A stretch of DNA of 64,000 nucleotides, from the NCBI GenBank assembly GCA_013399695.1, contig VXAU01000305.1, positions 743,960-807,959 on the forward strand, in the 5' to 3' direction. The position numbers and the translations under genes were made by a program. This DNA comes from Formicarius rufipectus (lineage: Eukaryota > Chordata > Aves > Passeriformes > Formicariidae). The notes beneath the pieces are model-generated. The model was given only the letters and a program-made list of their open reading frames with translations, was not told the origin of the DNA and ran no database searches. Shown here piece by piece: positions 51,291 through 63,944 of this stretch (position 1 is its first letter; each line of letters starts with the position of its first letter).

Positions 51291-53134
51291 CCTAAGAACC
51301 TGACCCATACATTCAGTTTTATGGACAAACTTCACACTAAACCTACTGAGAGACTCAGCTTTGCAGTGGAGACCTCCCACCCATGGACACTGGCAGGTTT
51401 ATGGAGTACTCTCAGCACTCCACAGAACCTCTGACTTGTGCTTGTAGAACACCAATTCTATTGTGCATAAACAAAACACAGAATAAAGAATTCCAATCAA
51501 TAAAATATCTGTTGCACACCCAAGACCTAGAAAACTCCTATATAGGCCATATTTTGTGGACAGTTTTCAACGTTTTAAAAACAAAAAAAAACCCTCCTCT
51601 CTACTAAAAGTTTCGTAGGATAACTTCATTTTGACTTGTTTGGAGCATTTATTTTTTTTCCTGTTGGGTTACACAGATACACACAAGAATTCACTTGAAG
51701 AAGCTGTGACTACAAAACTGTCCCCAGGCCCACAGAAAAAAACCCTAGTTATTCTATGCTTGAGGTGTTGAATCTTTCTAGAGGTCACAAGGCAACATGA
51801 GAGGAGATTCAACCTTGACGTGCAGATCCTAGGTTGGGGTGAGAGGAGAGCAGTAACTTTATTCCTGTCTGCTTAGTGAACATTTCTGAGTTGGAAACGG
51901 GATTGATGTTCGCCCTTGCACACTTTTCCAGCATCTGTGCAAACTGAATGGTGCTGAACCTGGTAAAACCACTCACATTTCAGCCAGTTGCAGCCTTTTG
52001 TTTCCATGTTGGCAGGAATACAGAAATGTATATTATTATAAATAGCAATGAACAACACACTGAATGTTCAGAAATGCCAAGTCAATGGATGCAAAGATGG
52101 GGTTTTTCACCTGAAAGCCCAACACATCATGAATATAAAACAAAATATATGGGCACTACTAGAATACTAGAGAACACGTTATTGTATCTGATATATAATT
52201 ATTTGTTTATTTATCCAAACCCCCAAAACTAAACCAAACATTTTATTGTGCCAAAAGGCATTAAAAATCTCACTCAAAATAGGAAGGGAACAATCCTTAA
52301 TTCAAAATAATGTCATCATACCAACACGGGAAGAAAAGTAAATTGAAAAATACTGAGAACTTCACCAAATCTTACCTTCATATTAAGAATGACAGAAATT
52401 GATCTTTCAGTTTCTTTCAGTTTATTTTTTTTAGAGTACACAGAATATAATTTCTTCATGCAAAATACAAAAACCAAATTAAATTGCTCTATTTAGAAGT
52501 TTAGAAGAAAAAAATTTAACATCTACAAATTCATAAATGTATCCAAAAGCATGACATAGAATTTCTGCTCTGTGTCAAATAATTATGTGGAGTTGAGCAT
52601 AAGACAAATTCTAAAGAAAACAAATAACAAAAAAGCTTTGAAAAATGTAATAAAGCTGTTTGCTATCACACTTGAATAATTATTACAATTTAATGTTGAT
52701 GTAAAAGCAACTGAAATAATTCCTGCAGTACAGCAAGTTAGAAATAAAGCTTACATTTGCCTTTAAACTATTTTAAAAGCTTATTTGAAAGAGTCATCAA
52801 AATAACACCTTTCATTGACATTCTTATTTCAATAAATTTGTATTTCATGACCTACATACAAATGTGGTTCTAGTTGGCTTGATCCAGCATCTGCCTAGAC
52901 TTTTTTTTAAAATTTTACTTGGCCATCTTAAAATTCCCTTTTCCAAAGACAGTTCCTCTCTGTTGTTTTCTTTTATAACTTGATTCTTCAAATCTGACAC
53001 CAGAGTTTTTAATGTATGAGGGTTTTTTTCCTTTTTTGTTTGACTGTTCAAAATACTCCTTTTCAGCTAAACCCTACCTTTCATATTACTGGTGCTTCAA
53101 ACGGTGTATTTTTATCTTTTTTTACCCACATTAT

Positions 53135-53150
53135 TATATATATATATATA
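53135..53150. repeat. (TA)8 microsatellite
   Basis: Eight uninterrupted TA units. Simple repeat. Confidence 0.9.
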
Positions 53151-55498
53151 ATTTGATGAGATTACAAAATTAGTTAGAAACAAAACAGAACAGGTTATTT
53201 ATATTTTTTCATGGCATTTACTTCATGCATTCATTTTGCATTTTGCTTTGTGGCAATAATAAACATGAAGCCAGTCCCCTCACAATAGCACCACTTTTAC
53301 TGGCAATGATTCAACAGGTGTTAATCCACTAGACTTTTATTAGTAGAAGCTAGGTAAGACCTAAGTAAAACATGATTGATTTTCTCCTTGAATCCTCACT
53401 GATTATTTCTCTTCATTAGACATTCAGATTCCACTGTGAAGAGGGACATAAAACTAAGACAGATTTGCAGATGGAAAGATCATTATATTCTTTCACTACA
53501 GTCTCTGCTCAAGACTCCATCTCAAAGTAATAAAGATCTTAGTTTCATGGACACGATGAAGGTATTTTTGTGAAGGTACTTAAGAGGTTTGACAGCCCAG
53601 CTTCTGCTTGTCTACAGTAAGTTTTTTAAACACTTTATTTAAAGGAATTCATTTATTTTTCAGGTTTCCTGAAAGACAGAGGAAGTACTGGAGCAATCTG
53701 AATCTGCTTAGATCATAAGAAATAATTGAATTGAGTATGAGCAATTGACTTAAGCATAAGATAGATATGTAAAGATAACAAAAAAGCACAACTAATGAGA
53801 TGAGACTGGTAAACAGTCATAGCTGACTTGTGTTCTCATCCCAGGTAAAGTGACCGGACTTACAAACAGACAAGCAGTTTCCAAGTAATTAAATGCTTGT
53901 GCTGTCAGCTACAAGGTTGTCTCTTCAAACCCATAGCATTTTTACCAGCATCCAGCAAACTGCTAATAAGAATGAGGAATGAAACAGCTGGGGGCTGCAG
54001 AATCATGTTGCCATGGAAACCACTGCAGGTGCGTGGTCCAAGAAATAATAAACCCCAGATTTTTAGAGTTTATAAAAAATCAGGAAGGAAAAGAAGACAG
54101 AGAGAAATAAATAACACAAACCAAGGGCGTTGCAAACACTTTTGAGAGAAGGACAGACTAGTATTGTTAAATGGGATCTGTCAGAAAGAACATTGCAGGG
54201 GACAAAGGGATTGAGCTGAAAGATATCTCAGTGCATAAGTATGCCAGAAAAAAAAAGGAAGAAGAAAACAGAACTAAACCAAAGAAAAATACAAACACCA
54301 GAGGGCACCGAAACAAATAAAATCTATTACAGGTCACCATGTTCAGAAAAAAACAACAGAACAGTTCAGAAATTGATGTGGGAATCAGGACCTCTTGGAA
54401 TGCCCAACGTAGTTCTTGTTCTTTTATGCCAAAAATCAGTACATCAAGTCTCCCACTCACATAACTCATGCACCAGCCTTTCCCAGAATAACAGCTCATT
54501 CATCTATGCACAGCACGCTGTAAGTCTGATGGATCCAATTTTCAAGGTATTTAGAGTCCCAAAACTGTAGCTGGTGGGATTTGCTCAGCTCCTGAACAGG
54601 CTGAGCATTTAATTCACATTCATATCAGTGGAACTGATGTTCCTCACGCTTCCCTTGCCTGTCTGAGGACTACTGGTACACTGAAGTTTCTCTACAGACC
54701 AGTGAGGGGGATGTGCATCTCTAAGACTGACTGAACCAACCAAGATATTAATTGGTTTCTCTCTCTCAAGTGACTCTATAGGATGAACTATTAATATAAT
54801 TTTAATTAAGACTACATTCTTCTATGCAGTTTCCTATTTATAGAGTTTATGAGTAAAAGGGAGAATGCTGTCTGGAGATGTCAGAGTGATTTTATCACTC
54901 ACGCAAAAGTGAAATCTCAGAAGATGGTGACATCCGCAACCCTATCCATAGTGATGGCTCCTCCACGGTGGCCACGTACTGCCCTGTATTACTTTCACCT
55001 TCACAGAGTAAGGAGAGGTAGGTTATGGAGTTGAAGGATTCAGTAATCAAGAACATTGATGACATGGGGTTTGACACTAGAAAGCCTTCTGGGGACTTTT
55101 CTGACTAGGAGGGAAAAAAGTGCAGCTTTATAAAGCACCTTAATAGGAAATCCAGAGGCAAGACAACAGTTAATGATACAGTGACATGCCATGACCTGGA
55201 GAATGGCAAGACAGAGGTTCTGGAGGCAAAATGCAAGTTATACATATGACATACAGAATTCCTTGACACCATGTCCTGAATTTAGCTCTTAGTAGAAAAG
55301 AACATGGAAGGTGAAATCATAGTGCAAAGCTGAAAAATGAAGTCATAAAACCTATGTACATTCAAGTACAGAATAGAATAAAGGATGATGAAACTCAAAC
55401 AGGAAAATATTTTGGCCAGACTTGAACAAAGAGAGTACACTTTAAATAACACCTCAATATTTATACATAAAACCGCACAGAAAAAAGAAAACTTAGTT

Positions 55499-55583
55499 AA
55501 AAAAAAAAAAAAAAAGTAAAGCAAACCAAAACAAGAACAAAGACATAAACCAAAGCAAACTAAACAAACCCAAGCAAACAAAA
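55499..55583. repeat. A-rich tract with spaced C/G
   Basis: A poly-A run of about 16 then repeated CAAAC/GCAAAC-like units. The 99-codon minus frame across it is a composition artefact. Confidence 0.8.
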
Positions 55584-56080
55584 TATCACCAAAACCACTG
55601 CTATTTTAGTCAGCATGCTTAGTTTTCATACATGCATTCACTTAATCAGCATATTAAAAAGATACAAGCTACTTTTTCCCAAAGTCATAGTGAGGTGGTT
55701 TATCTCAAAAGAGACACCACATAAAAATAAATTTCAAAAAACTGCTGTTTTTAGATTAAATATGAAATCCAAAAAAATGAAAAATTTGGAGCTATGACAG
55801 AAATCATTTAAATATATCATCCTTTTGAGTCATGTTCAAACAAAGAAGGAGGAAAGAACTGTAAGAAAAATTTAGGTAAGCAAAAAAAAAAAAAAAGGAG
55901 GAAAATTTTCTCTCAAGGCATAAAAACAAATAGTAACTACTCCTTCAATAAAGGTAGAAAGCCTGACAAGATTGTCTCTAGGGCTACTAGATGATCAAGC
56001 TGTTAAAGAAAGGTTCAGAACAGATATAACCACAGCAAAAAATCCAAACAAGCTTTTTGTAATTGTGCTTACCATGAAAG

Positions 56081-56331
56081 AATCATAAGATCATAGAACA
56101 CCCTGAGCTAGGAGGGACCCACAAGGATCATCGAGTCCAACTCCTGGTCCTGCACAGGCCCAGCTCTGTGAACCCCACCACGTTACGTACCTGAGAGCAT
56201 TGAACAAATGTCTCTTGAGCTCTGTCAGGCTTGGTGCTGTGCCCACTGCCCTGGAGAGCTTGTTCCAGTGATCAACCACCCCCTGGGAGAAGAACCTTTT
56301 CCCAATATCCAACCTAAACCTTTCATGACAA
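56081..56331 (-). mobile_element. CR1 LINE 3' fragment, minus orientation
   Basis: AATCATAAGATCATAGAACACCC opens a reverse-complemented CR1 tail, followed by GGAGGGACCCACAAGGATCATC, GAGTCCAACTCCTGG, TGGAGAGCTTGTTCCAGTG and CCAATATCCAACCTAAACCT. The stop-free minus frame over it (56091-56429) includes residues of the CR1 3' reading frame (GKRFFSQGVVDHWNKL), i.e. the decayed end of the reverse transcriptase protein. Compared with other copies the frame is relatively intact, so this copy may be younger. Confidence 0.92.
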
Positions 56332-56762
56332 GAAATCAGGGAGACAGAGGTTTCAGGGAGAAATAGACCAGTGAGGCTGGTGTTTGTATCACAGAAACTG
56401 CATAACAGAAACTGGTAAAAATAGTGCATTTAACAGATATACAGACAAATATCAAGTATTTTGAAAGATTAAAGTATCTGAATGTCAGAAACACGCCAAA
56501 CAACACCCAAATCATTGTTCTTCAAGCTCAAGAAGGTAAGAGATATTCTAGAGTAAAAAATTACCTACCTCTAAACAAAAAGAAATAAAAATATGCCAGT
56601 CACTAGGGAACTGAAGATCAAACCCTGATATCTGAAAGTGAAAAAAACATGCAACATTTATTTTGTCAGCTAGTAGGTGATATTAACATTAGTATAAATA
56701 CAAAAAATGGATTGTCTAAAACACTTGGTGTCACACTAATGAAATTTACTTCCCTGACAGGG
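56332..56762. other. Spacer between CR1 and LTR
   Basis: AT-rich, no gene, no recognised repeat. Confidence 0.5.
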
Positions 56763-57273
56763 TGAGGTGGTTTGACCTGGGCTGGACACCCACCAAAGCT
56801 GCCCCAGCCAGGAGCCTGCTCCAGTGTGGGCTTCCCACCAGGTCACAGCCAGGTTTTATGACATCTACCTGTTCCAGTGCAGGGTTCTCCCAAGGATACA
56901 GATGGGCCTCTGTTCCACCGTGGACCTCCATGGGCTGCAGGGGCACAGCTGCCCCACCAAGATGTGCATCACAGGCTGAAGTGCCTGAAGCACCTCCCGC
57001 TCCTCCTTCTGCACTGACCTTGGGGTCAGCAAGTTGTTTCTCTCACATATTCTCACTCCTTTCTTTGCTGCCCACAATTACTTCTGCACAATAACTTCTT
57101 TCCCCTTCTTAACTCTGTTATCCCAGAGGTGCTTGTGGTCAGTGGCAGGTCCATCCTGGAGCTGGCTGGCATTGGCTCTGCTGGACACAGAGGAAGCTTC
57201 TGGCAGCTTCTCACAGAAGCCACCCCTGCAGGACCCCTGCTAACAACACCTTGCAATGCAAACTCAATATACA
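56763..57273 (-). mobile_element. Shortened avian ERVL-type LTR
   Basis: The plus strand runs from TGAGGTGGTTTGACC through CTGCTCCAGTGTGGGCTTCC, CTGTTCCACCGTGGACCTCC, ATGGGCTGCAGGGGCACAGC, TTCTTAACTCTGTTATCCCAG and GAGCTGGCTGGCATTGGC to AACTCAATATACA. As I recall, this is a widespread bird LTR that, read on the minus strand, begins TGTATTGGGTTTGCA and ends GGTCAAACCACCNCA. Remembered full copies carry several tandem CTGCTCC..GTGGG units and are clearly longer, so a central part (between about 56790 and 56815) is missing here. No exact 5-bp target duplication is evident (CAGGG versus GGACT), so one edge may be off or eroded. The many short frames across it are not genes. Confidence 0.7.
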
Positions 57274-58860
57274 GGACTATCAGACTAGTGGGAAGAAGCT
57301 TAACATTTGCATGATGCCTTTAGTAAAGCATCTGGCATTTGCCATTTACACCGGAAAATGAAGGATATATCATTTAAGTGGAGTTAATATTAACTGACTG
57401 CACAACCAACTGACAATAATAAGAAAAGAACATGTTCATAGAATAGTTATTAATAGTAACTTTTAGTCTGGAAAGGTGGGAGATGAAACAGGTGATATGT
57501 CATAGGTTTTGAATTATATTCTGAATTTCTAGTAGTGATATGGTTGAGAGCAGAAACAATTTGTGGATGCTGCAAATGCCTTAAAGATCCTCAGGGACAT
57601 GGTTAAAGCATCTTATCAAAAGCTTTTATCAAAGAAACGTTGTGAAATTTAACCAAAAAATGATACAGCTGAGAAAGAAGAATTAAAGTTGCAAATACAA
57701 AAAATGAGACTGTTTACACAGTACCACTGCAGAGATGTAGCTGGGGCGACAGTAAGCTACAAATAAAATGACTTGGGAACATGAGTACAGAGCAAAAGTA
57801 ATTCTGTAATGAAGGTAAAGGAGCATTGCATGAAGGCCATGAAAAATAGCTATTCCATTCTGCCAAGTATTGACAAGACCATAACTATGGTATGGTATTC
57901 CAAATAAAATTTGACAACTCAAGGAGAAATCAAAGAAGATGTTCTAAAAAGTAACAGTGAAAAAAAAAAAGATAGAAAAGTCAAAGAATTGTATTTGTTG
58001 AAACTAAAGACAATGTTTCAAAAAGTCTTTCAAAATATGGATGTTTATAATAATCGAGGAGGCAACGATGAGGCACTCTCTAATATGCTGACTTCATTTG
58101 AGACAGGGATGCTTTTCTTTACAGTTTTAGGAAAATTAAACAAAACAAAGCTTTTCAACACGATGACAGTTAAGTATTAGGACTAATTAACTGTGAAAAG
58201 TACCTAGCACAGCTTCTAATCTGGCCTCTGTTATTGTCAAACCACTGCTTGAAACAGAGTGGCAGGGTAAACCCCCAATAGTGCAGAGCCCAGCCTCTGC
58301 CTGCTGTCACTGCGTTGACTTTCTCAGTGTTGAAGATGCTTGACCTGGTTTCTGATGACTGGGGTGAAAAAGAATCTGTAGGGAATTTACGGGTACTATG
58401 TATTTGCAATTGCTTACTTACAAGAGGCTGTGAGTGCTATTTTTAAAACAACAAACTTTAAGGGTAAATTTGCTCTTTGCTAAATGCATCAGACTTTGCG
58501 TTCTTCCCATGTTAACACGGAAAACAGCACAGCTGCTGAGTGGTAGCAGATTCGGCATACCACTTCCTCCTGAGTTACAAAGAGCATGGTTTTTTCAAGA
58601 TTTTTCATTCTAGATAGCATATTTCATTACCTTAACTAAGCATTTTTCACTGTTATGTCCAATAAAATACCAGAATATCCATGAAAACTTCAATTTGAAG
58701 TCAGAGAAAATAATATCTCAAAGTCCAGGATAAGGAAAAGGCTCAGTTAGAAGAGAGATGCATCTCAGTGTTCATGATAGAGATCATACTCAAGGACAAG
58801 GTGATACTTGACAAAACTTAGACTGAGAGAGAATATTTTAGAGACATTAAATCGAAAAAG
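57274..58860. other. Gene-free AT-rich stretch
   Basis: An 89-codon plus frame (57911-58180) is Lys-rich because of A-rich composition and shows no domain. No recognised repeat. Confidence 0.5.
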
Positions 58861-58862
58861 TT

Positions 58863-58946
58863 TTGGTTTTTTTTTTTTGTTTGGTTTGTTTTGGTTGGTT
58901 GGTTTTCTGTTTGTTTTTTGTTTGTTTTGTTTTGGGTTTTNTTTTG
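58863..58946. repeat. T/G-rich (GGTTT)n tract with N
   Basis: T-runs with GG or G spaced by three to six T. The ambiguous base at 58941 lies in it. Mirror of the (CCAAA)n motif at 44424-44468. Confidence 0.85.
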
Positions 58947-61900
58947 CTAAATCCCCCAGGCTTGGCACTGAAAACTGGGCTACAGTTTCCAGAGAGATGA
59001 CAGAGTGGGGAGGGAGGACAACTAACAGGGTTACAGAAATGGAAATGTACGCATATGAAGCAGGGCAAAATTCCAGGAAACTTGCTCACAGGGCAAGAGT
59101 ACACATTCTGCAGTGCAGAAATTGGACAGGATGACAGTGTGGACTTGTACGTTCAGTATCAGGTATACCTGCCAAGTTTTGGCTTCCAAAGGAAGGATTT
59201 TACTACATTTTAAGGGGCTTTGTAAAATTTATTTCACAATGGGGCACAAATTGACACAGAATGTCCTCTCTGTTTGCATGTTGGGAAATCAGTCCAGTTA
59301 GAAGCTGCCTAATGAAGATATTGTGTGGCAAAGCTTGAAAGGACATTAGCCAAGAAGCCACATTAGAAACTTGAAAGAAAATCCTAAACCTAAGGCATAG
59401 GCTGATATCCATGCAATAATGACAACACTGGCCCAGCTGAAAAATCTCAGGGGAGAAATCTCATGGCAGTCAACTTATTCCCTTGAAGGGCCCCTGGAGC
59501 CTCCCTATAATGGGACTTTTTCTCTCTGAATCCTGCTGTTGACCACCAATGTACCCAAGGGCCATTATTCCTCAGGTGGTCCAAACAAAGAAGTTCTTCA
59601 GGAATAACTATCTGCTGCTTAGCTCTTCCCCAGGAAGACTCTTTCCAGCCTCCGTCCAGCTGCAGCTCTGGGCTCAAGGTGAGGGAGAGGGAAATAGGGC
59701 TGCACTGCCAGGATACCTACTGCAGGACCCAAACCTCTCTCCCTCCAACTGAGGTTCCTGCCTAGGACCATTCAGACCTGCAACTTCAGACTCACAGAAA
59801 TCACAAGATCTAGGTGGGAAAGGAGAAGTCGGACAGTGTTTTGTTAAACTCTACCTATCCCCAGGACCAGCCGACACTATGTCCACCTGTTCATGAGCAA
59901 GAGCTTTCATCCATCTCTTCGCTGGCAGCCTACAAACAGAAGGTTGAACAAGCCCTATCTCTTCAAACAGGTTAATAAGAGGCACCATATGGATTCAGTT
60001 TCAGGCCAGATAGAAATCATTGTTAAATCAAAGCAGAGAGATAATACATCTGTGTAACATCATCTGATTATTGGCAGATAGATTATTTCATAGTATTCTC
60101 CCAGGCCGAGTCATAAGCGATTCACAAACACACTTTAGGATACAAGCCATGAATTCATAGCCCTGGGCTCTGAAGCTCTTCTCATTTTATTCTAAACATC
60201 TGTAAAGGAGATTTTTGCTGTTAGAAGGAGGAATAGCTATGGAATTTACATATCACAGATTCTGATTAATTTCTATCACTATGTTTTCTTCCTCTTAAAA
60301 AAAGAGAGCTTTAGTTATGTATTCCAGGAATGAAACAATGGCATGTACTGGGCTTCTAAATCCTCTCAGCCAAATGAAGATTAATTAAAAATCCTAGAAG
60401 CTCATAAAAGTAGTAAGTTGTGGTAAGCAATCTGGAGAATAAAGCTCATATAAAAATAGCTACTTGAATATTTGAAAAAAAATTTAAAAAAAACCAAAAC
60501 AAAACAAAGAACTAAGCTTTTCTGCAAGAAACTCTAACAGGAAAATTAGGCTACATCCATTAATTTGATTTTCCTTTACAAATGTCTGGAATAGCTCTAA
60601 AAAGAGCAAATTTCTTCCATTCTTTCAATCCCATAATATTTGAACTCCTCAGATGGTTTACACCTTTGCTCTGGTTAAATGGCAAAAGAGAAGAACTGGG
60701 TTAGGCACCCATAAACAAATGCAGTAACCACACAATCAGAAATTAAGGTTTATAGAAAAACAACTTACCTGTCTCTAATCCGTCTTCTCTCTGCTTTGTG
60801 CTCTGACTTCTTAACAAAAGGAAAAGACAAGCCAAAAGACCTCTTCTTTCTTCTGGTGTGTCTTTGGAAGAAGTACTTTTTTCCTAGAGGCTGTTCTAAA
60901 AGGGAGGAACAAGTTCTGGCCAAGCAGCAAATTTTCCATATACTTCAGGAAAACCTCTTTCTGCTCACTCATAAACACTACAAATAGGAAGCTGAATACA
61001 TTCTGCAGTCTTGCCAAAAATTACATTGATAAGATGTCCTATAGAGTCACTAAAAAGAGAGAACACAATTCAAATTTTGGTTGGCTCAGTCAATCCTAAA
61101 GATACATATCCTTTTTGCTATGAAATTACTCCTAAGAGGATGCTCCAAAAAGTGACTGCCAAAAATATATTAATAAACTTACTGTTACAGTTTTGATACA
61201 AAGCCATTGGCTCACTTCACAGATTGTTTACTTTTTGGTAATGTCAGAAGCTGTGACTGCACATCACTGGGACTACAGAAGTCATACAACTGCTAAAATT
61301 CTCCAGGCCAATAAGGAAAGATCTTGGCATACTGCAAGAGAACATGTAACCTTCATCTGCCTCACAGTTCACTTTTTACAGTTCACGTGCAAACCAATAA
61401 CCACAAAGAACAGGCAAGGGAAATTTCATCCTGCAAGGTCAGCGTCTCATAGTTACAAACATACACGGCAATGCAAACTGACCTGCAGCTTTTAGGAGCT
61501 GGGAAAGCTGCCAGCTACAAGCACTCGAAGATAACACCCTCAACATCAAATCCCCCACCCCACAGCACTATTTTCCACAACAATGCTAAACAGCAGTCTT
61601 TAATAGGAGGGAGAGCTCTATTTAATAGAGGAGAGACCTAGGGTTAAGCCAAACTCATCAGCAAAGCAGGGCTGGGAAATGTTGGCTGTCAACCACCACT
61701 TCCCATGCACGGACTTGCGACACTTCTCAGTAATCCTCAGTGGCAGCTCTGTAAACACCAGACGGTCTGTTATTCAAACTTATCCTAAGGATGCCAGGAA
61801 TTATTCCACTCTTTTCCCCACAGTTACAATATTCCTCTGGTTAAGCCTTTGAAGATTTGCAATTTGATCTGTTGCAGTACACGGGTGTTTTAGGATTACA

Positions 61901-63944
61901 AAATCCAGCTTGCTGATTTCTGTTCACCTGCTGACTTAATCCGTACTTATTGAACTGTGATTAAAACCAGAAGCTGAAAGTAGCAGCTGCAATAAGTAAC
62001 ATGGTAATGAAAGGAGATCTTCCCAAATAAGATAGTTGTTGGTACCAATTTGTTTTCTCTTGGGACACATTACATCCACGGGACAAATAGATCAGACTGG
62101 TATTGCCAGCCAGGAAGAACATTTACTGTCAGAGTAAACTCTGGACAACACAAAACAGCATTTAATCCTTGCTTGAAAATCTCAAATACCACAAAATGTC
62201 ATGAAAAACAAATGAAGCATGCAGAACATTGCTGGTGTCTTCAGTCCCAGCAATAGCAGGGAAGTTAACACAGGTGGTTCTGCTGTCTTGTTCTACCGTT
62301 GATAATCCTGAAGACCTGGAGCCTTTTCCAATAGGTCTTGGACACACTGAGATCAGTGAGCATCTGGGAGAACAAGGAAACACTTTGGAAGGTGTATTTC
62401 AGGCCTGAAATTAAGCAGACTCAGCTGCAGCTAGTCATAAAGCCAAAGCTAAGACACTGGCATAAGCACCACCTTTCTCTTTCTTTCCTTTTCTGACTTT
62501 TCAGCTTACAGGATGGAAATGCAACTTTTTAAAGCAGCAATAACTCACCACATGTAAAGTAGGATCTTGGAGTACAGAAAAGTTATCAAAAGTACCAACT
62601 ATTTTTAGAAGCCTTATGTAGGCAACTGAAAAGTATTTTAGTGGCATTTCAAGGAATTAGACATAAATGTGTTCAGATACTCCTGTAGCTAGTAAAGTGC
62701 TAAGTACAAAAGTTATTTTTCCTTACCCTTTCTTTTTTCAGTGCTGACAATTTTATACATATGATTAAGGAATTCAAAGAAAAAGCAGGAACTAGTCTTT
62801 CAGGCCTCAGAGGACTGATGACTTTGCTATGACTTCAGCAAACTAATCTTACAAGTAGAAATCAAGTCTCTTCCTCTAAAATATTGTTTGATGGTTAGCA
62901 AAATCTGAAGAAATACCATGTTTTTCATACCATCCTGACAGCCAACGAGAAAAGTTCCAAAATAACTTTTTTCATTTCTAAATAGGGATGCTTTCAAAGC
63001 TGTTGCTGATATTCCTTCATTCTCCCTGAAAGAGAAAGCCAGATTGCTCAGATCCAGGGCATAAACAGAGCACTGACATTTAAATAGAGGCAGCATATCC
63101 TTCCTAGTCAGTATATTTTTCCCAGATAATTGACACATAAGACCAAACTTCCATTTAAACTGAGAATCCTGGGATAAAGGTGGTGAAAGAAACAAACCCA
63201 ATTTGGTGGTCTTCAGCCTGGTATGGTTCACGTGAATAAGGCCAAGCACAAGCTCAGCAGAATCATACTGTTGTGATGTCTTCACTGCTTATTTCCTCCA
63301 AGCACATAATTTTAACACATAATATAAATATCCTGTTGCTTAAAGGTGCAGAGCTTTCACAGTAGAAGTCTTTACTGGGGCATCCAGGGAATACTACCAT
63401 AATAAATATTGCCTGCTGAAAGCAAAATGATCTGAAGGAATCAACAACTAATTAAAAAACCTAGAGCTCTAATTACAAATGGTGGTTTATAGTTCCCTTC
63501 ATTTACCTTTGCTCATTGCTCATCTCTATAAGCAAGATATACTCTTTTCATTCCTTTCCAGACCAAGACCCTCAAATTCCTGAATTTTATGCATTAAATG
63601 TTTTAGAAAACGTCACAGTCTGAGCTGTTTGGTGTGATCATGCCAGTTGTTTTTCCATCATTATGAATAAGGAAAAAAAAAAACTTAAAAAAAGAAAAAA
63701 AACCTTAAAACACTACTTAAACATTTATGTAGGAATTTTCTTCTTATGGAGATCTGTCAAGTCATTGAAGAGATATAGATTATACCTGGATATGAAGATA
63801 ACAATAACCCAAAACTTAAAATACTGAATATCTTGAACCATCTCAAACTGGAATTTCTTCACATGGGAAGCCATATCTCACAGTCACTTCTAATTTTTCA
63901 TCCTCTTACGTCCAGAAATTTTGAACATTCTAAAAAAGTGCTAA
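58947..63944. other. Gene-free stretch, about 5 kb
   Basis: Contains the longest stop-free frame in the window (152 codons, 62827-63285, minus strand). It shows no domain, signal peptide or coding-like composition that I recognise and has no identified splice or promoter context. Otherwise unique AT-rich sequence with short A-runs (60474-60510, 63671-63705). Confidence 0.5.

Larger units (their letters stand above)
51291..56080. other. Gene-free AT-rich stretch
   Basis: No supported gene. Contains (TA)n at 53135-53150, A-rich tracts at 55499-55583 and about 55880-55896, and frames up to 110 codons (54167-54499 -) that reflect low complexity. A 27-codon frame at 55025-55108 has fairly coding-like residues but a stop directly upstream. 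Confidence 0.5.

Noticed and set aside
54167..54499. 110-codon minus-strand frame with hydrophobic runs resembling membrane segments
   Set aside because: The hydrophobic part (phenylalanine/serine-rich) is the reverse reading of an A-rich tract; an overlapping plus frame is equally long.
55025..55108. 27-codon frame beginning MELKDSVIKNIDDMGFD
   Set aside because: Coding-like residues, but a TAG stands two codons upstream, no acceptor fits the frame, and it is too short to support.
56091..56429. 112-codon minus-strand frame with protein-like residues
   Set aside because: Residues such as GKRFFSQGVVDHWNKL are the end of the CR1 reverse transcriptase reading frame in a truncated copy, not a host gene.
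56763..57256. Several 60-110 codon frames on both strands in a GC-richer block
   Set aside because: The block is an avian LTR; the frames follow from its lower AT content.
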